A stretch of 64,000 nt of DNA from Linnemannia schmuckeri (Eukaryota; Mortierellomycota; Mortierellomycetes; Mortierellales; Mortierellaceae). Position 1 is the first letter of the stretch. Each line of letters opens with the position of its first letter. Positions 52,691 through 62,414 of this stretch are shown here, in pieces. The notes under the pieces are model-generated. The model was not told where the DNA came from. It did not search any database and was given only the letters and a program-made list of their open reading frames with translations. The translations under genes were made by a program, and so were the position numbers. The stretch covers positions 1,116,001 to 1,180,000 of the forward strand of contig JANATG010000014.1 in assembly GCA_029449235.1 (NCBI GenBank), read 5' to 3'.

Positions 52691-53341
52691 ATGGTGGACT
52701 CGGACCACACAACATACTATACAAACCGCTGTCTCCGAAGACTGGCCCTCCTCGACTCGGAAGAGGCCCACCTTCTCCTCAACCTCAAGACTCCACACAT
52801 TTCCTCAACCATCAACCACCAACGAGATACCGAGTGTCTTTACAGCGTCCGCAACACCATCCTCGAATATGAGTTATCCCTTCAGTCTCTTTACCCTTTG
52901 GTTCCTAACAAACAGGACCTTGTGGATCACCACCACCATGCGCAAGAACCTAATGGTGCCGGCAGCAGCAGCAATGGTAGCGGAGATGGTATACTTGAGG
53001 ACAACGCCACCCCCAAGAAGCGACGTGTTACGGCAGTAGCAACAACGCCAACAACACCGGCACCAACGGCAGCGTCAGTAGGCGCAACAGGGACGACAGG
53101 GACGACAAACCAAGCTGGGAATCGAGCCATGATTTCGCCCTGCGACATGTCACAGCGATACAAACGCAAGCTCAACATCTTGGACGAAGAGGAGCAGGAG
53201 TTTCTTGGATGGGGACATAAACAGGACTCGCCTGGTCTGAATGCTTGTCGTCAGCTTATGCGCAAGTACGAGACCGCACTGTTGGACTTTATTCAGATGC
53301 AAGCCGAAGTGGGATCTATCATAGCTCAGAATCAACACTAG
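52691..53341 (+). CDS. Uncharacterised protein with internally repeated helical segment, 216 aa
   Basis: No family recognised. Two similar helical segments flank a disordered middle. The N-terminal one reads YTNRCLRRLALLDSEEAHLL ... VRNTILEYELSLQSL; the C-terminal one reads SQRYKRKLNILDEEEQEFL ... LMRKYETALLDFI. Both have a basic start, L-x2-LD-x-EE, a loop and a Tyr-Glu helix. The middle is Thr/Ala/Gly-rich with a basic PKKRR patch, a possible nuclear signal. The ATG at 52691 begins the conserved part; upstream in-frame sequence is leader. The R-Y-x3-L-x2-LD core also occurs in the genes at 8070, 17523 and 57342. Confidence 0.72.
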   Translation: MVDSDHTTYYTNRCLRRLALLDSEEAHLLLNLKTPHISSTINHQRDTECLYSVRNTILEYELSLQSLYPLVPNKQDLVDHHHHAQEPNGAGSSSNGSGDGILEDNATPKKRRVTAVATTPTTPAPTAASVGATGTTGTTNQAGNRAMISPCDMSQRYKRKLNILDEEEQEFLGWGHKQDSPGLNACRQLMRKYETALLDFIQMQAEVGSIIAQNQH

Positions 53342-53697
53342 CGTCCCTCTCCTATTTTCATTGTTTGGAGTTTAGAAGCTGTCCTTTTTTTTCCTCGTTC
53401 ACGGCACACACTGTTCTGCTTTTCAGTAAAAGAACGTTTGCCGCACATGCGGCATACATCAGCTTTACGTTCTATTGTTCTTATCCAAACATTCTGTTTT
53501 CTATCTTTAGCTGAATAATAAGGGAGGCGCTTACTTGTGGGCAAGACGTTTGTTCCTTCAAGTGCGCCACCGTCGACCATCATTTTTCAATGCATCTGTG
53601 CATGTACCAATACACGTGACGTTTACAAGAAACAAACCGCCGCATTCCATTTGCCTTCCACTCTTCACCTCCGTCTTCATCAGTTCTGCGACCAGGC
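53342..53697. other. Intergenic between two plus-strand genes
   Basis: 3' region of the gene at 52691 and upstream region of the F-box gene at 53698. No gene seen. Confidence 0.5.
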
Positions 53698-55280
53698 ATG
53701 TCGGCGATAAGAGCGCTCGAAATGGCCGAGATTGTGCGTCTCATCGGTCTCAACATCCCCTTACTCGGCCTTTCTAACAAAAACACCAACCAGAAGTGGT
53801 TTACTCCCCAAACCCTACTCAACTGCTGTCTCGCCTCCAATCCTGGCGTGCGATTCTACTCCCAGTCCTATGGCGTTGCTACGACGACATACTTATGGAC
53901 GTCGTCTCTCGACACATCGTTACTCAATTGCGGTCGTTCTTTCGGTACTACCGTGGCCAGGTCATGCCTCTTTCTCATGAGGAAGAGGCGCGAGAGCAGG
54001 AGCGAGAGAATCAGGAGACAGCAACATCTCGTACGACTGCCAGCGCATTAAAGGACCTTACCAACTCGATCGACACCCAAACCCAGCAACAGCAACAACA
54101 TCGGAATCGCTATGAGGGCATGGAGTGTAAAAACCTTTTGGATCAGGAAGTGTCTTTTCGCAAATTCTTATCGCAGTGCGCACTTTTTGGACCGGCACCA
54201 CTGTCGGTCTATCTCGGCTTACTTCAATCGAATCCGCAACTGAATAAGGTCATGCTTGCTTCTGAGATTCGGTCCTCACCTCGACTTATCATGTCAGCCT
54301 TGGACAACTGCACACGGCTAAAAGATCTCAAGGTTCATCGCTTCAACATGGACGACAGAGAAGCCTTGGGACTTGGTCGTTTTCTGAGACCCGTCTCTGC
54401 AACTCTAACGCCGCTCTATCTCGTGGGGATAGAGGGAGGCCGCTTTGAGCCCACGACCATCTGGCTACCCCTTGTGACCAACCTCACAATCAGCGTTAGC
54501 GACGACAGCGAGACTCACACATGTCTGGGATTGCAGGAGTTGCCTGCACGATGTCCAAGCCTGGAGCATCTGACTATCTTTCCATTGGAGCTTTCAACAA
54601 AACTGGATCGACTGGGGGCAATCATCAAAGATCATTGCTCTAAGCTCACATCCATCCTGGTTCCGCCTACTCTGAGCACTGACAAGGAAATATGCAAAGT
54701 CATCCGAGCAGTGACCGCCGGGCGGCTTTTAGAGCTCCAGTGCACAGTCTCGCGAATCACCAAGGAACTGCAGGAGGTTATTTGGGCCAACCGGGATTCA
54801 CTCGAGGTGTTCAAGATGGCGGTGGCCTTTTACATACGCGAGCCTGTCAATTATGTGAATGGCAGAGAGGCCGGGGCTGCGCAGCTAGCGGCGGAAGAGA
54901 TGCGGTTCCTTCAGGAGGTAGTGGATTCGTTTTTGAGCCTCAAGGTGCTCAGTTTCTATGAGTGGCGCGAACGGACGAGCGAGTTCGAGTTTTATGACGC
55001 GTTGATGAACAAACCTTGGAAGTGTTTGAGTCTTGAACAACTCGAATTGTTTGGAGGAATTCACGATGTGTGTCAGCAAGAGGTGTTGGTGGCCCCTGGC
55101 AAGTTGTTCGGCGGCGGGTGGCGGAGGATTTTCATGGATGGGGATCAGATTGGGAAGGAGATTGCAAGGCCCGATTATGGGTTGTTGAGGCGGTTTATTC
55201 GCCATGTGTCGCCTTTGCCTCGTCTTAGGACCATGAAGGCTGTAAGAATTACGTGCGTCCGCAATGTAGACAAGAGATGA
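53698..55280 (+). CDS. F-box protein with a one-base frameshift inside the F-box
   Basis: An ATG at 53698 opens MSAIRALEMAEIVRLIGLNI and runs to LLNCCLAS. At about 53840 the expected continuation (SWRAILLPVLWRCYDD) moves to another frame, which then stays open to the stop at 55280. The tandem paralogue at 55592-57226 reads through the same point as LLNCCLVCKTWREILVPVLW, so one base is missing here near 53839-53841. No intron fits. The remaining 480 codons are intact and LRR-like, so the lesion is recent or is a sequencing error. If real, the protein would lose its F-box or start later, for example at the Met of MDVVSRHIV. Confidence 0.65.
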
Positions 55281-55591
55281 TAGATAAGCAACCATGAGAC
55301 AATAAAATGCCGTTATCAACCATTTTTCTTTCGTTTCCTTTGTTGGGTGGATGATGAGTGAGGAAGTGAGTAAGGTCTGAGCGCGCTGAGTTTCTTGTTG
55401 TCCCTGAATGTGTAAAAAGTCAAGTATGATTAATAACCCAGGCTCACCTTGTCACGAGCGAACAGTATCTTTCGAACCTTTTTACTTCTTTTGTGGTTCT
55501 TTCATTCCCTCCATCTTGCTCCTTTTCTTTTCCTCATTCAACTCATCTTTCTTCCTCCATCACTCCCACTTCTCTCCTCTCATTGTCCACC
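55281..55591. other. Intergenic between tandem F-box paralogues
   Basis: 311 bp, ending in a T/C-rich leader before the ATG at 55592. Confidence 0.5.
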
Positions 55592-57226
55592 ATGGCGACA
55601 AGTCGAGCACTCGCAATTCCCGAAATCCTACGCGCAATCGCGATCAACATCCCCCTCTTCACATCCTCTCTCTTCTCACCCTCTTCCTCCACGCAGGACT
55701 ACGCTCGGTCCCCTCACGACATAACACCCTTCGCATCTACAGAGTCAGGCTTTCTACCCCTAGCCTTACTCAACTGTTGTCTGGTCTGCAAAACCTGGAG
55801 GGAGATTTTGGTGCCGGTGTTGTGGAGGTGTTTTGATGAACGATATATGTGGAGAGTTCCTCGTGAGATCGTACTGCGATATCGTGAGCATATTCGATAT
55901 TTTCGGGGGAGAGTCATGCCATTGACCAAGCATGAGTTGGAGGAACATGAGCAGTTGGAGCAGAAAGAACTGGTGTCGGAGGGCGATGACAAGGAGGAAG
56001 CCGTGCATATGTCCGAGGACCACAAGGAGTCAGCGCAGCAGAAGGGGGAAGAAGAGGAAAAGCAATGCAAGAGTCTAGTGGAGCTGGACGTATTCTTTTT
56101 TCGGAAATCAGGGTGGGGCAAGGTGGTACACACGGTCCCACCACCTGCCTATGCGCAAGTCCTCCGGCTGAACCGACACCTGAGAAAAGTCCGACTCACG
56201 GCTCATGAGGCTAAACCGCAGCCCATTGACGCCACTGCGCTCTCGAGATGTTTGCGACTGAACGAACTCGGGATCAACAGCTTTATCTCCCAGTCGGAAC
56301 AGGATCTAGGACGATTCTTAAGTCCGGTGACGAGTACATTGACACACTTGACACTGATCGACATCCGTGGAGAATATCATCTGGATACAGCAACAGCAAC
56401 AACGACACCTGTACTTTGGTTCCCGCATATGGTTGAATTCACGACAGATCTCTCACCACAGATCACACCAGGAATCGAGGAATTGATAGCACGGTGTCCC
56501 AATCTCCAACGACTCTGCCTCTCCCCAGAACCATCACTCAACCTTGAACCACTGGCAACCGTGCTCCTTCTCCAGCGCCAAAACGGTACTGACACGCCTA
56601 CTTGTTGCCCCAAGATCCACTCTCTGAGGTTCCTGACATCAACCAACGAGGCGAACCAGATCCACAAAGTGATTGAAGCCTGTGGACCGCTCACACAATT
56701 GGAGTACAAGTGCAACAATCTAACGAAGGAGATCCAAGACGCCACACGAGCCCACCGCGCCACGCTTGAACACCTCAGGATGTCGATCATCTTTTGTCAA
56801 TCCCGATCAACAATAATAGGCTCTCTGTCAATGAATCGTGTGGCGGCAGGGCGGGCACAGACCAAATTCCTTCAAGAAGTCGTCGACTCCTTCCTCTCCC
56901 TCCGCACCCTGGCATTCCGAGACTTTCGGCAAAGAAGTAGCCAAAAGGATTTCGCAGAGACGATGATGGAACAGCCCTGGCGTTGTAATCGACTGGAAGA
57001 ACTGCAATTGGTTGTTGGGATTCTGGAACGGGAAAAAGATTTGGTGATGGGTTATTTTGAGCCTGGGAGAGAGTTCGCGCATGGGTGGAGGGTACCAATG
57101 GATGTGCCTGTGGACAGGACGTATCTGAAGCCGAATTATGTGTTGTTTGAGCGGTTCCTGGACCATGTCTCGCCCTTGCCGGACTTGAGGAAGATGACCG
57201 CCCTCCGTGTCGACTGTGTCCGATAA
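55592..57226 (+). CDS. F-box protein, 544 aa
   Basis: Single exon. Start at 55592 in a good context (CCACCATGG). The F-box is split by a Ser/Asp-rich insert: MATSRALAIPEILRAIAINI, then LALLNCCLVCKTWREILVPVLW at about 50-75. An acidic/Gln segment with many Glu follows near 130-170. The remainder is LRR-like and aligns with the upstream tandem copy at 53698-55280 (for example TKFLQEVVDSFLSLRTLAF versus MRFLQEVVDSFLSLKVLSF). Predicted SCF adaptor; substrate unknown. Confidence 0.85.
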   Translation: MATSRALAIPEILRAIAINIPLFTSSLFSPSSSTQDYARSPHDITPFASTESGFLPLALLNCCLVCKTWREILVPVLWRCFDERYMWRVPREIVLRYREHIRYFRGRVMPLTKHELEEHEQLEQKELVSEGDDKEEAVHMSEDHKESAQQKGEEEEKQCKSLVELDVFFFRKSGWGKVVHTVPPPAYAQVLRLNRHLRKVRLTAHEAKPQPIDATALSRCLRLNELGINSFISQSEQDLGRFLSPVTSTLTHLTLIDIRGEYHLDTATATTTPVLWFPHMVEFTTDLSPQITPGIEELIARCPNLQRLCLSPEPSLNLEPLATVLLLQRQNGTDTPTCCPKIHSLRFLTSTNEANQIHKVIEACGPLTQLEYKCNNLTKEIQDATRAHRATLEHLRMSIIFCQSRSTIIGSLSMNRVAAGRAQTKFLQEVVDSFLSLRTLAFRDFRQRSSQKDFAETMMEQPWRCNRLEELQLVVGILEREKDLVMGYFEPGREFAHGWRVPMDVPVDRTYLKPNYVLFERFLDHVSPLPDLRKMTALRVDCVR

Positions 57227-57341
57227 CAAGCTTTGCGAATAAAAAAAAACATACACTCATACACACATATACGTACAAACCAAGCATTCAACTGCTTCTG
57301 CTCACACTTTTATTCTATACAGAGAACATTGCAAAAAGCGC

Positions 57342-57644
57342 TCACTGGGGATGAGGCTGAGCAGGCAACCCAGGCCAGGCGATAGTAGCGGAAGGGATGG
57401 TAAACGTAGCCGTCAATCCTTTCTTGGCAAAGAGAAGTCTCTCGATCCCAAGTTCATAGTACTGTACTCGAGCTCGACGTTCCTGGATCTGTCTGGCCAA
57501 ATCCTTGTCTTCTTGACCGCTTGCTACGGAAGGGGTGACGAGTTCTTCGAGCTCTTGGATCTCGGCGTCGAGTGTTCGCATAGCTGTGATGTAGCGTTCC
57601 AGATGATGCTCGAAGGAGTAGGTATGGGCTGGAGCTGTTGACAT
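57342..57644 (-). CDS. Uncharacterised small coiled-coil protein, 100 aa
   Basis: Starts at 57644 (MSTAPAHTYSFEHHLERY). Upstream in-frame sequence is a T/C-rich leader. Most of the protein is predicted to be a two-helix hairpin: HLERYITAMRTLDAEIQELEEL, a short loop, then LARQIQERRARVQYYELGIE. The tail is Pro-rich. The first helix has the R-Y-x3-M/L-x2-LD-x-EI pattern seen in the genes at 8070, 17523 and 52691. No family recognised. Convergent with the F-box gene, 115 bp away. Confidence 0.65.
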   Translation of the reverse strand: MSTAPAHTYSFEHHLERYITAMRTLDAEIQELEELVTPSVASGQEDKDLARQIQERRARVQYYELGIERLLFAKKGLTATFTIPSATIAWPGLPAQPHPQ

Positions 57645-57972
57645 TCTTGAAGAAACAGACGACGACAAGGTGTTGGTGGGGGTGGTTGGTTTGCTGGTGG
57701 TACACTTGGAGACTGAGGGAGGTGTGGTGTTTTGACTGAGACCAGAAGGGTACGTTGGGTGTGTGTGTTGATATGTGTGGGAAATAAGGATGCTAAAAAA
57801 GAAGAAAAGAAAGGAGAAAGAAAACGAGCGCATGGACCCCTTGAAAAAAGAAAGGGAGAAAAAGAAAAAAAAAAGGACATGCGGACACGTCACGGACCTT
57901 GGCGCGGCCACCTGGCAATGGTTCGATTTGATGCAAGGAGGAAGGTGGGATACGTCGCTTCTTTTTTTTACT
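57645..57972. other. Upstream region of the small coiled-coil gene
   Basis: T/C-rich on the gene's strand (A/G-rich as shown). No separate gene. Confidence 0.4.
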
Positions 57973-58556
57973 TTATTTTTGTCCACTTCTTGAAAGAAGG
58001 TCACTTTTGAGCATAATCACTTCCTTAGTATTATCTTGCTTGTCTAGCTCTGAGGCATTCCACGCTTTGAAGTATACTGAGTACATATCGCAGTTGTCTT
58101 CCTCCTTGCTTGGCGTCTTGCCGCTTGTTGTCGGCTGCTCTCCCTGCACCGATGGTGTCATATTCTAATGGCTGTTCTACTTTCCATGGCGCCTCTTCCT
58201 TTACTGAGTGCACACTGGGTGCTTCTGCGGTTGAAGGTAATGACGCCGTTATAGGTGTTGTTACTGTAGGTGTTGTTACTGTAGATGTCAATTGCGCTTT
58301 GCAGGGGCAATTGCCCGATAGTTAGAGTTTCTTGGACCAAGGCGAGGTGCATTGAAGCAGGCGCAGACGGATGCGACAAGAACTTCCTGGGGATGAGAGT
58401 CATTCCTGAAGGCGACGAGAGCAATGTCAAGAGAGGAGTCGCACGAAGAATAAAAGGCTGGAGAATGTTTAGATATTCAATTGCAGCGATGTCTCTGCTT
58501 GGTAGTGCTTCACTTTTCGAAAAGTGACCGTACTTGAAGACCAGGGCCATTTCCAT
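57973..58556 (-). pseudogene. Possible decayed gene, unidentified
   Basis: Three overlapping minus-strand frames look protein-like: 58556-58158 (SEALPSRDIAAIEYLNIL), 58291-58031 (Thr/Val-rich, then PSVHSVKEEAPWKVEQPLEYD) and 58161-57973 (TPSKEEDNCDMYSVYFKAW). They could be one reading frame broken by two frameshifts, or chance. A 15-bp unit (TAGGTGTTGTTACTG) is repeated from 58252 inside it. No family recognised. Confidence 0.25.
58252..58281. repeat. 15-bp tandem repeat, 2 copies
   Basis: Unit TAGGTGTTGTTACTG twice in tandem, then a partial third copy starting TAG. Confidence 0.8.
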
Positions 58557-59336
58557 TTCCCCCGCCTTGCTTTCGTTTTTTTCAATTCACACTTGTGCTC
58601 CTTCCACACTATTGGCTAGTTACACGAAAACAAGGTGTGGACCATTTGACCCCTTTCTTCAAGCCAAATCATAGAACAACTTCGTTTATTAACGCGTGTG
58701 TTTTCACGATGATTGTCATTACACTCATTGTGTTTGAGTGAACCAGGTACATGGTTTCAGATAACCTTATTTTGCTTAACAACCCCATTAATTTTATTTG
58801 GCCCTAGAGCATAAAAGAGGGAGGGCCAACGATCATAAAGGCACATGTACAGTCTTTCAAAAGGGCAACCTTCTCCCACCGTCCAATCCACGACTTCGAC
58901 TTTTTTATGGCGTTGTTTTGTCCCGAAAGGTAAAGGACTAAGGACGATCCGTTACAAGAGGTTGTGCCTGAAAAGCCCTGAGGCGCCTTGGTTGCTTTCT
59001 AGTTGCACCTGCAAAGAGTAGCGCCACCAAATACCAAAGTGACTGTCTTTACGACTTCTTGTTGTTCTCCGACTGGCGGATAAGCCACATTTTCCTCTTT
59101 TTTTCTTTTTTTTTGTTAGCAGTGTGCCTTGGCCTGTTCGACATTCAACGACTTTCACTTTTTTTGTTGAACCCTCATCGCTCAGGAGCTCAAAACTTCA
59201 GGACACTCAAGACAACCTTTTCCGCTCATACCCCTCTCTCAAAGCGACGAGTAACAAACGAACCGACACACAACAACTTATTCTCTGATACTATCTCCAA
59301 CCAACAACAAAGCATACAAAATAACTACCAACGACA
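58557..59336. other. Upstream region of LTV1
   Basis: Intergenic DNA ending in the LTV1 leader, which carries T-runs and then a CAA-rich stretch just before the ATG. No other gene supported. Confidence 0.45.
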
Positions 59337-61297
59337 ATGGGTAAAAAGCAGTTCATCGACAGGAAGAACGCCCGTCACTTCCATTTGGTCCATCGTTCCC
59401 AGCGTGACCCTCTCTCCCGTGACGAGTCCGCTCCCCAGCGAGTCCTCAAGGAGGTCATCCCCGCCAACCTTATCGGAAAGGTCGCTATCCCTCAGGAAGA
59501 GTTTGACGGCGACGCAACATACTCTGACGGGGACGACGATATCTTTGGAGAGCACGGTACAGAGGACGGGATCAACTATGGTACCTACGATCGTCAGATT
59601 GAGTCTGTCGAGTTGCTCGAGGCACCCGTTGCTGCTGGCAAGAAGAAGAAGGGCGTTGTCAAGAATGAGGAGTAAGTCTTTGTAAATGGTATCTTTGTGG
59701 ACCTGGAAATCATGACCGTCCATAATAGCAACAGCACAACTAACGTTGGCTATGCCATCTGTGCTTTCTCCTCGGAAATAGGAAGATTGGAGAGGCGGCA
59801 ATGTTGGGATTGGTAGGCGACGACTACAACGACGGCACATACGACTACTCGCAGCATTTCAAGGAGATCGGAACTTCGTCCGAGGGTGTTTACATGGCCG
59901 CACCCAAGGTCGCCGCTCAACAAAAGAAGGCCGCCCAACAGTCTCGTGGAATCCAGTTTACAGATGCGGACGCTGCAGATGAGATGGCTCGCGAGGATGT
60001 CGGAACTGCTGCAGGAAAGAAAAAGGGAAAGATCCAGTTGCCCTCTGGTGTGTTGCCCTCGAGGGAAGAGTTGGATTTCGCTGATGTCTACCAGAGCGCC
60101 GTGCCCATGGGTCTTCAGCCCGATATGCCCTTTGATATTCGTCAGACGCTTGAGGCTTTGGAGGATGACGAGTTTGTGGACGGAGACTTGGACGAGTCTT
60201 TCTTTGACCAGCTGGATGAGGATGGCGACTTTGATGAGGAGGAGGTTGAGGAGTATTATGAGGATGAGGATGAGGATGGTGAGGAGGGCGGTCGTCAGGG
60301 ATGGGAGGCGGATTTCAAAAAGTTCAAGAAGGCACAGCAATACCAGTCGGACGACGATTCATTCGAGGGATCTGATGACGGATACAGCCAGACCTCTCGG
60401 TCATCCCGCCGCCCCGCCGGTGCCTCGGCTTCGACCTTCTCCATGTCGTCCTCGGCCATGTTCCGTAACGAGAACCTTACGCTTTTGGACGAGCGGTTCG
60501 ACAAGATTGAACGTGAGTACGAGTCGAATTCGGACGATGACGAGGATGAGGGCACGGATTTCAAGGGCGAGGAGCTTCGCAAGGATTTTGATTCGATTCT
60601 GGATGATTTCTTGGACAAGTTTGAGATTGTTGGTTCCAAGATGGTCCCAAGGCTAGAGGGCGCGACCTCGGAGAACAAGTTGAGCACAATCCGTAATGCT
60701 CTCCTTGTAGATGAGGGTGAGGAGGAGCGTTCGGTTGCGACGACTGTTGGAGGTACCCGTAGGCCCAAGAAGAACTTGGATGAGGATATGGCGACTGAGT
60801 TGCAGACGGATTTCAGGAGCCGTGCCGAGAGGATGCGTGATAACTGGGATGTGCAGACCATTCTGAGCACATACTCCAACCTCGACAACCACCCTGGCAT
60901 GATCAAGGAACAACCCCGCCGCAGGATACACATCGACCCCAAGACCGGTATGCCCGTCGTCACAGAAAAGCTTTCCAAGAAGGCATTACAGCGTCAGGCC
61001 GAGGCCGCAGCCGCTGCAGAGGCTGCTGCCAAGGCTGAGAACGGTGGCGCAAGCGATGATGAGTTTGATGATGAAGAGGACTTTGAAGAGGAGGAGGCTG
61101 AGAACTTGGGTGCCAAGCGTAACAAGGCCGAGACCAAGGAGGAGAAGAAGGCGCGCAAGGAGGCTATCAAGCAGGAGAAGAAGATCCGTCGTGAGACTAA
61201 GAAGGCAACCAAGACTGCATTTGCCAACGAGAAGAACCGACAGGAGAAGGTCATGAAGAACCTCAAGAAGGGTCAAGGCGTCACGCATCTGGACTAA
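59337..61297 (+). CDS. LTV1: 40S ribosome assembly factor LTV1, 616 aa, 2 exons
   Basis: Exons: 59337-59671 and 59782-61297; a 110-bp GT-AG intron, phases close. The N-terminus MGKKQFIDRKNARHFHLVHRS and the following SQRDPLSRDE segment are diagnostic of Ltv1. Acidic stretches (YSDGDDD, DEEEVEEYYEDEDED), the central DDEFVDGDLDESFFDQLD segment and a Lys/Glu-rich C-terminal helix complete the family pattern. Known role: chaperoning late pre-40S particles, including Rps3 placement, and small-subunit export. The ATG at 59337 is preceded by CGACA and is the conserved start. Confidence 0.95.
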
Positions 61298-61614
61298 ACC
61301 GAGTATCTTCAGGAGCGAGGCACAAAAGGAAGAGCCAAACGACAGCCAATAACTTTCATAGCGGCGTTGCAAGCGCTTTTCGCGTGGAATCATCTCACAT
61401 CGGCTACATTACACCACCTACACAACTCACTCACACCATGACACCCATGCCATTATTATTCATTTCTTTCATATTGCATTTTTACGTTTTCATTAAACAT
61501 TGTATTTCATACATAAGGCGAATCAAGTTCCTCATTCCTCATCGAGTTATGATTGCGAAAGGTGCTAAAGTCCGAATGTTGCGCAAATTCAGCAAAAAGG
61601 AGGTCTCACTCAGT
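61298..61614. other. 3' intergenic between convergent LTV1 and MSH5
   Basis: 317 bp of shared 3' sequence. No gene. Confidence 0.5.
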
Positions 61615-62382
61615 TTACCCTTCGCGCTCCTTACGACCAACCTCAGCGGCGAGCTCCAGGAGTTCATGCAGCGCATCTCGCATGGCGCTGTCGGGGTCAG
61701 TGTCCATCGCCCAAGCCGCTTCAGAACCTGCAGCGGCCTCTTCACCCTCTCCCTCGGGAGTAGAAACATCGCCGTGTTTGCGTTTTCCTAGGCTACTGTC
61801 GCCATCGTTGTTGCTGCCGCCAACACCGCTTGTAGGCTTGGTCGAAGTGGCAGCTACATCACTGCCCTCCAGGTTGACGCTCTTGGTCGTCACCCACCCG
61901 CCAGCATCAGCTGCAGCTGCCATTCTCTTGTCTCTGTCCCAAAAGTCCAAGGCATGTTCTTTCTCCAAATCCATACGCAACAGCATTTCTGTCAACCGCT
62001 CATACATGCTTTCCATCTCCTTTTCGTGAGCCGTCAAATGTGGGACCACATTCTCGTAGCGTCTGAAGAGCTGTGAGAGATGTAAACCTATTTTGAAGTT
62101 TTAACAAGACGTGAGATTTTAGTTATCTTAAATATCGATGACTGTGTTTCACTCACCGTTTAATATTGGCAGAAAAGAAATGCTTGGTTGTTAGACCAAA
62201 AAAACATGCCTCGTTGAACAATATGCGTCGGCATGCTGGCCATGGCCGCACAAGCTGGTCCAAAGGACGACGGAGTCTTTCCTGGCACAACCCTAAAAAA
62301 GTGCCACCAAAAACGATTGCTTCAGTCAACAATGAACCTCAGAGCCAGCATGCAACGGTGCCGAGTTCACCGACCGACACGG

Positions 62383-62414
<32 letters not shown>

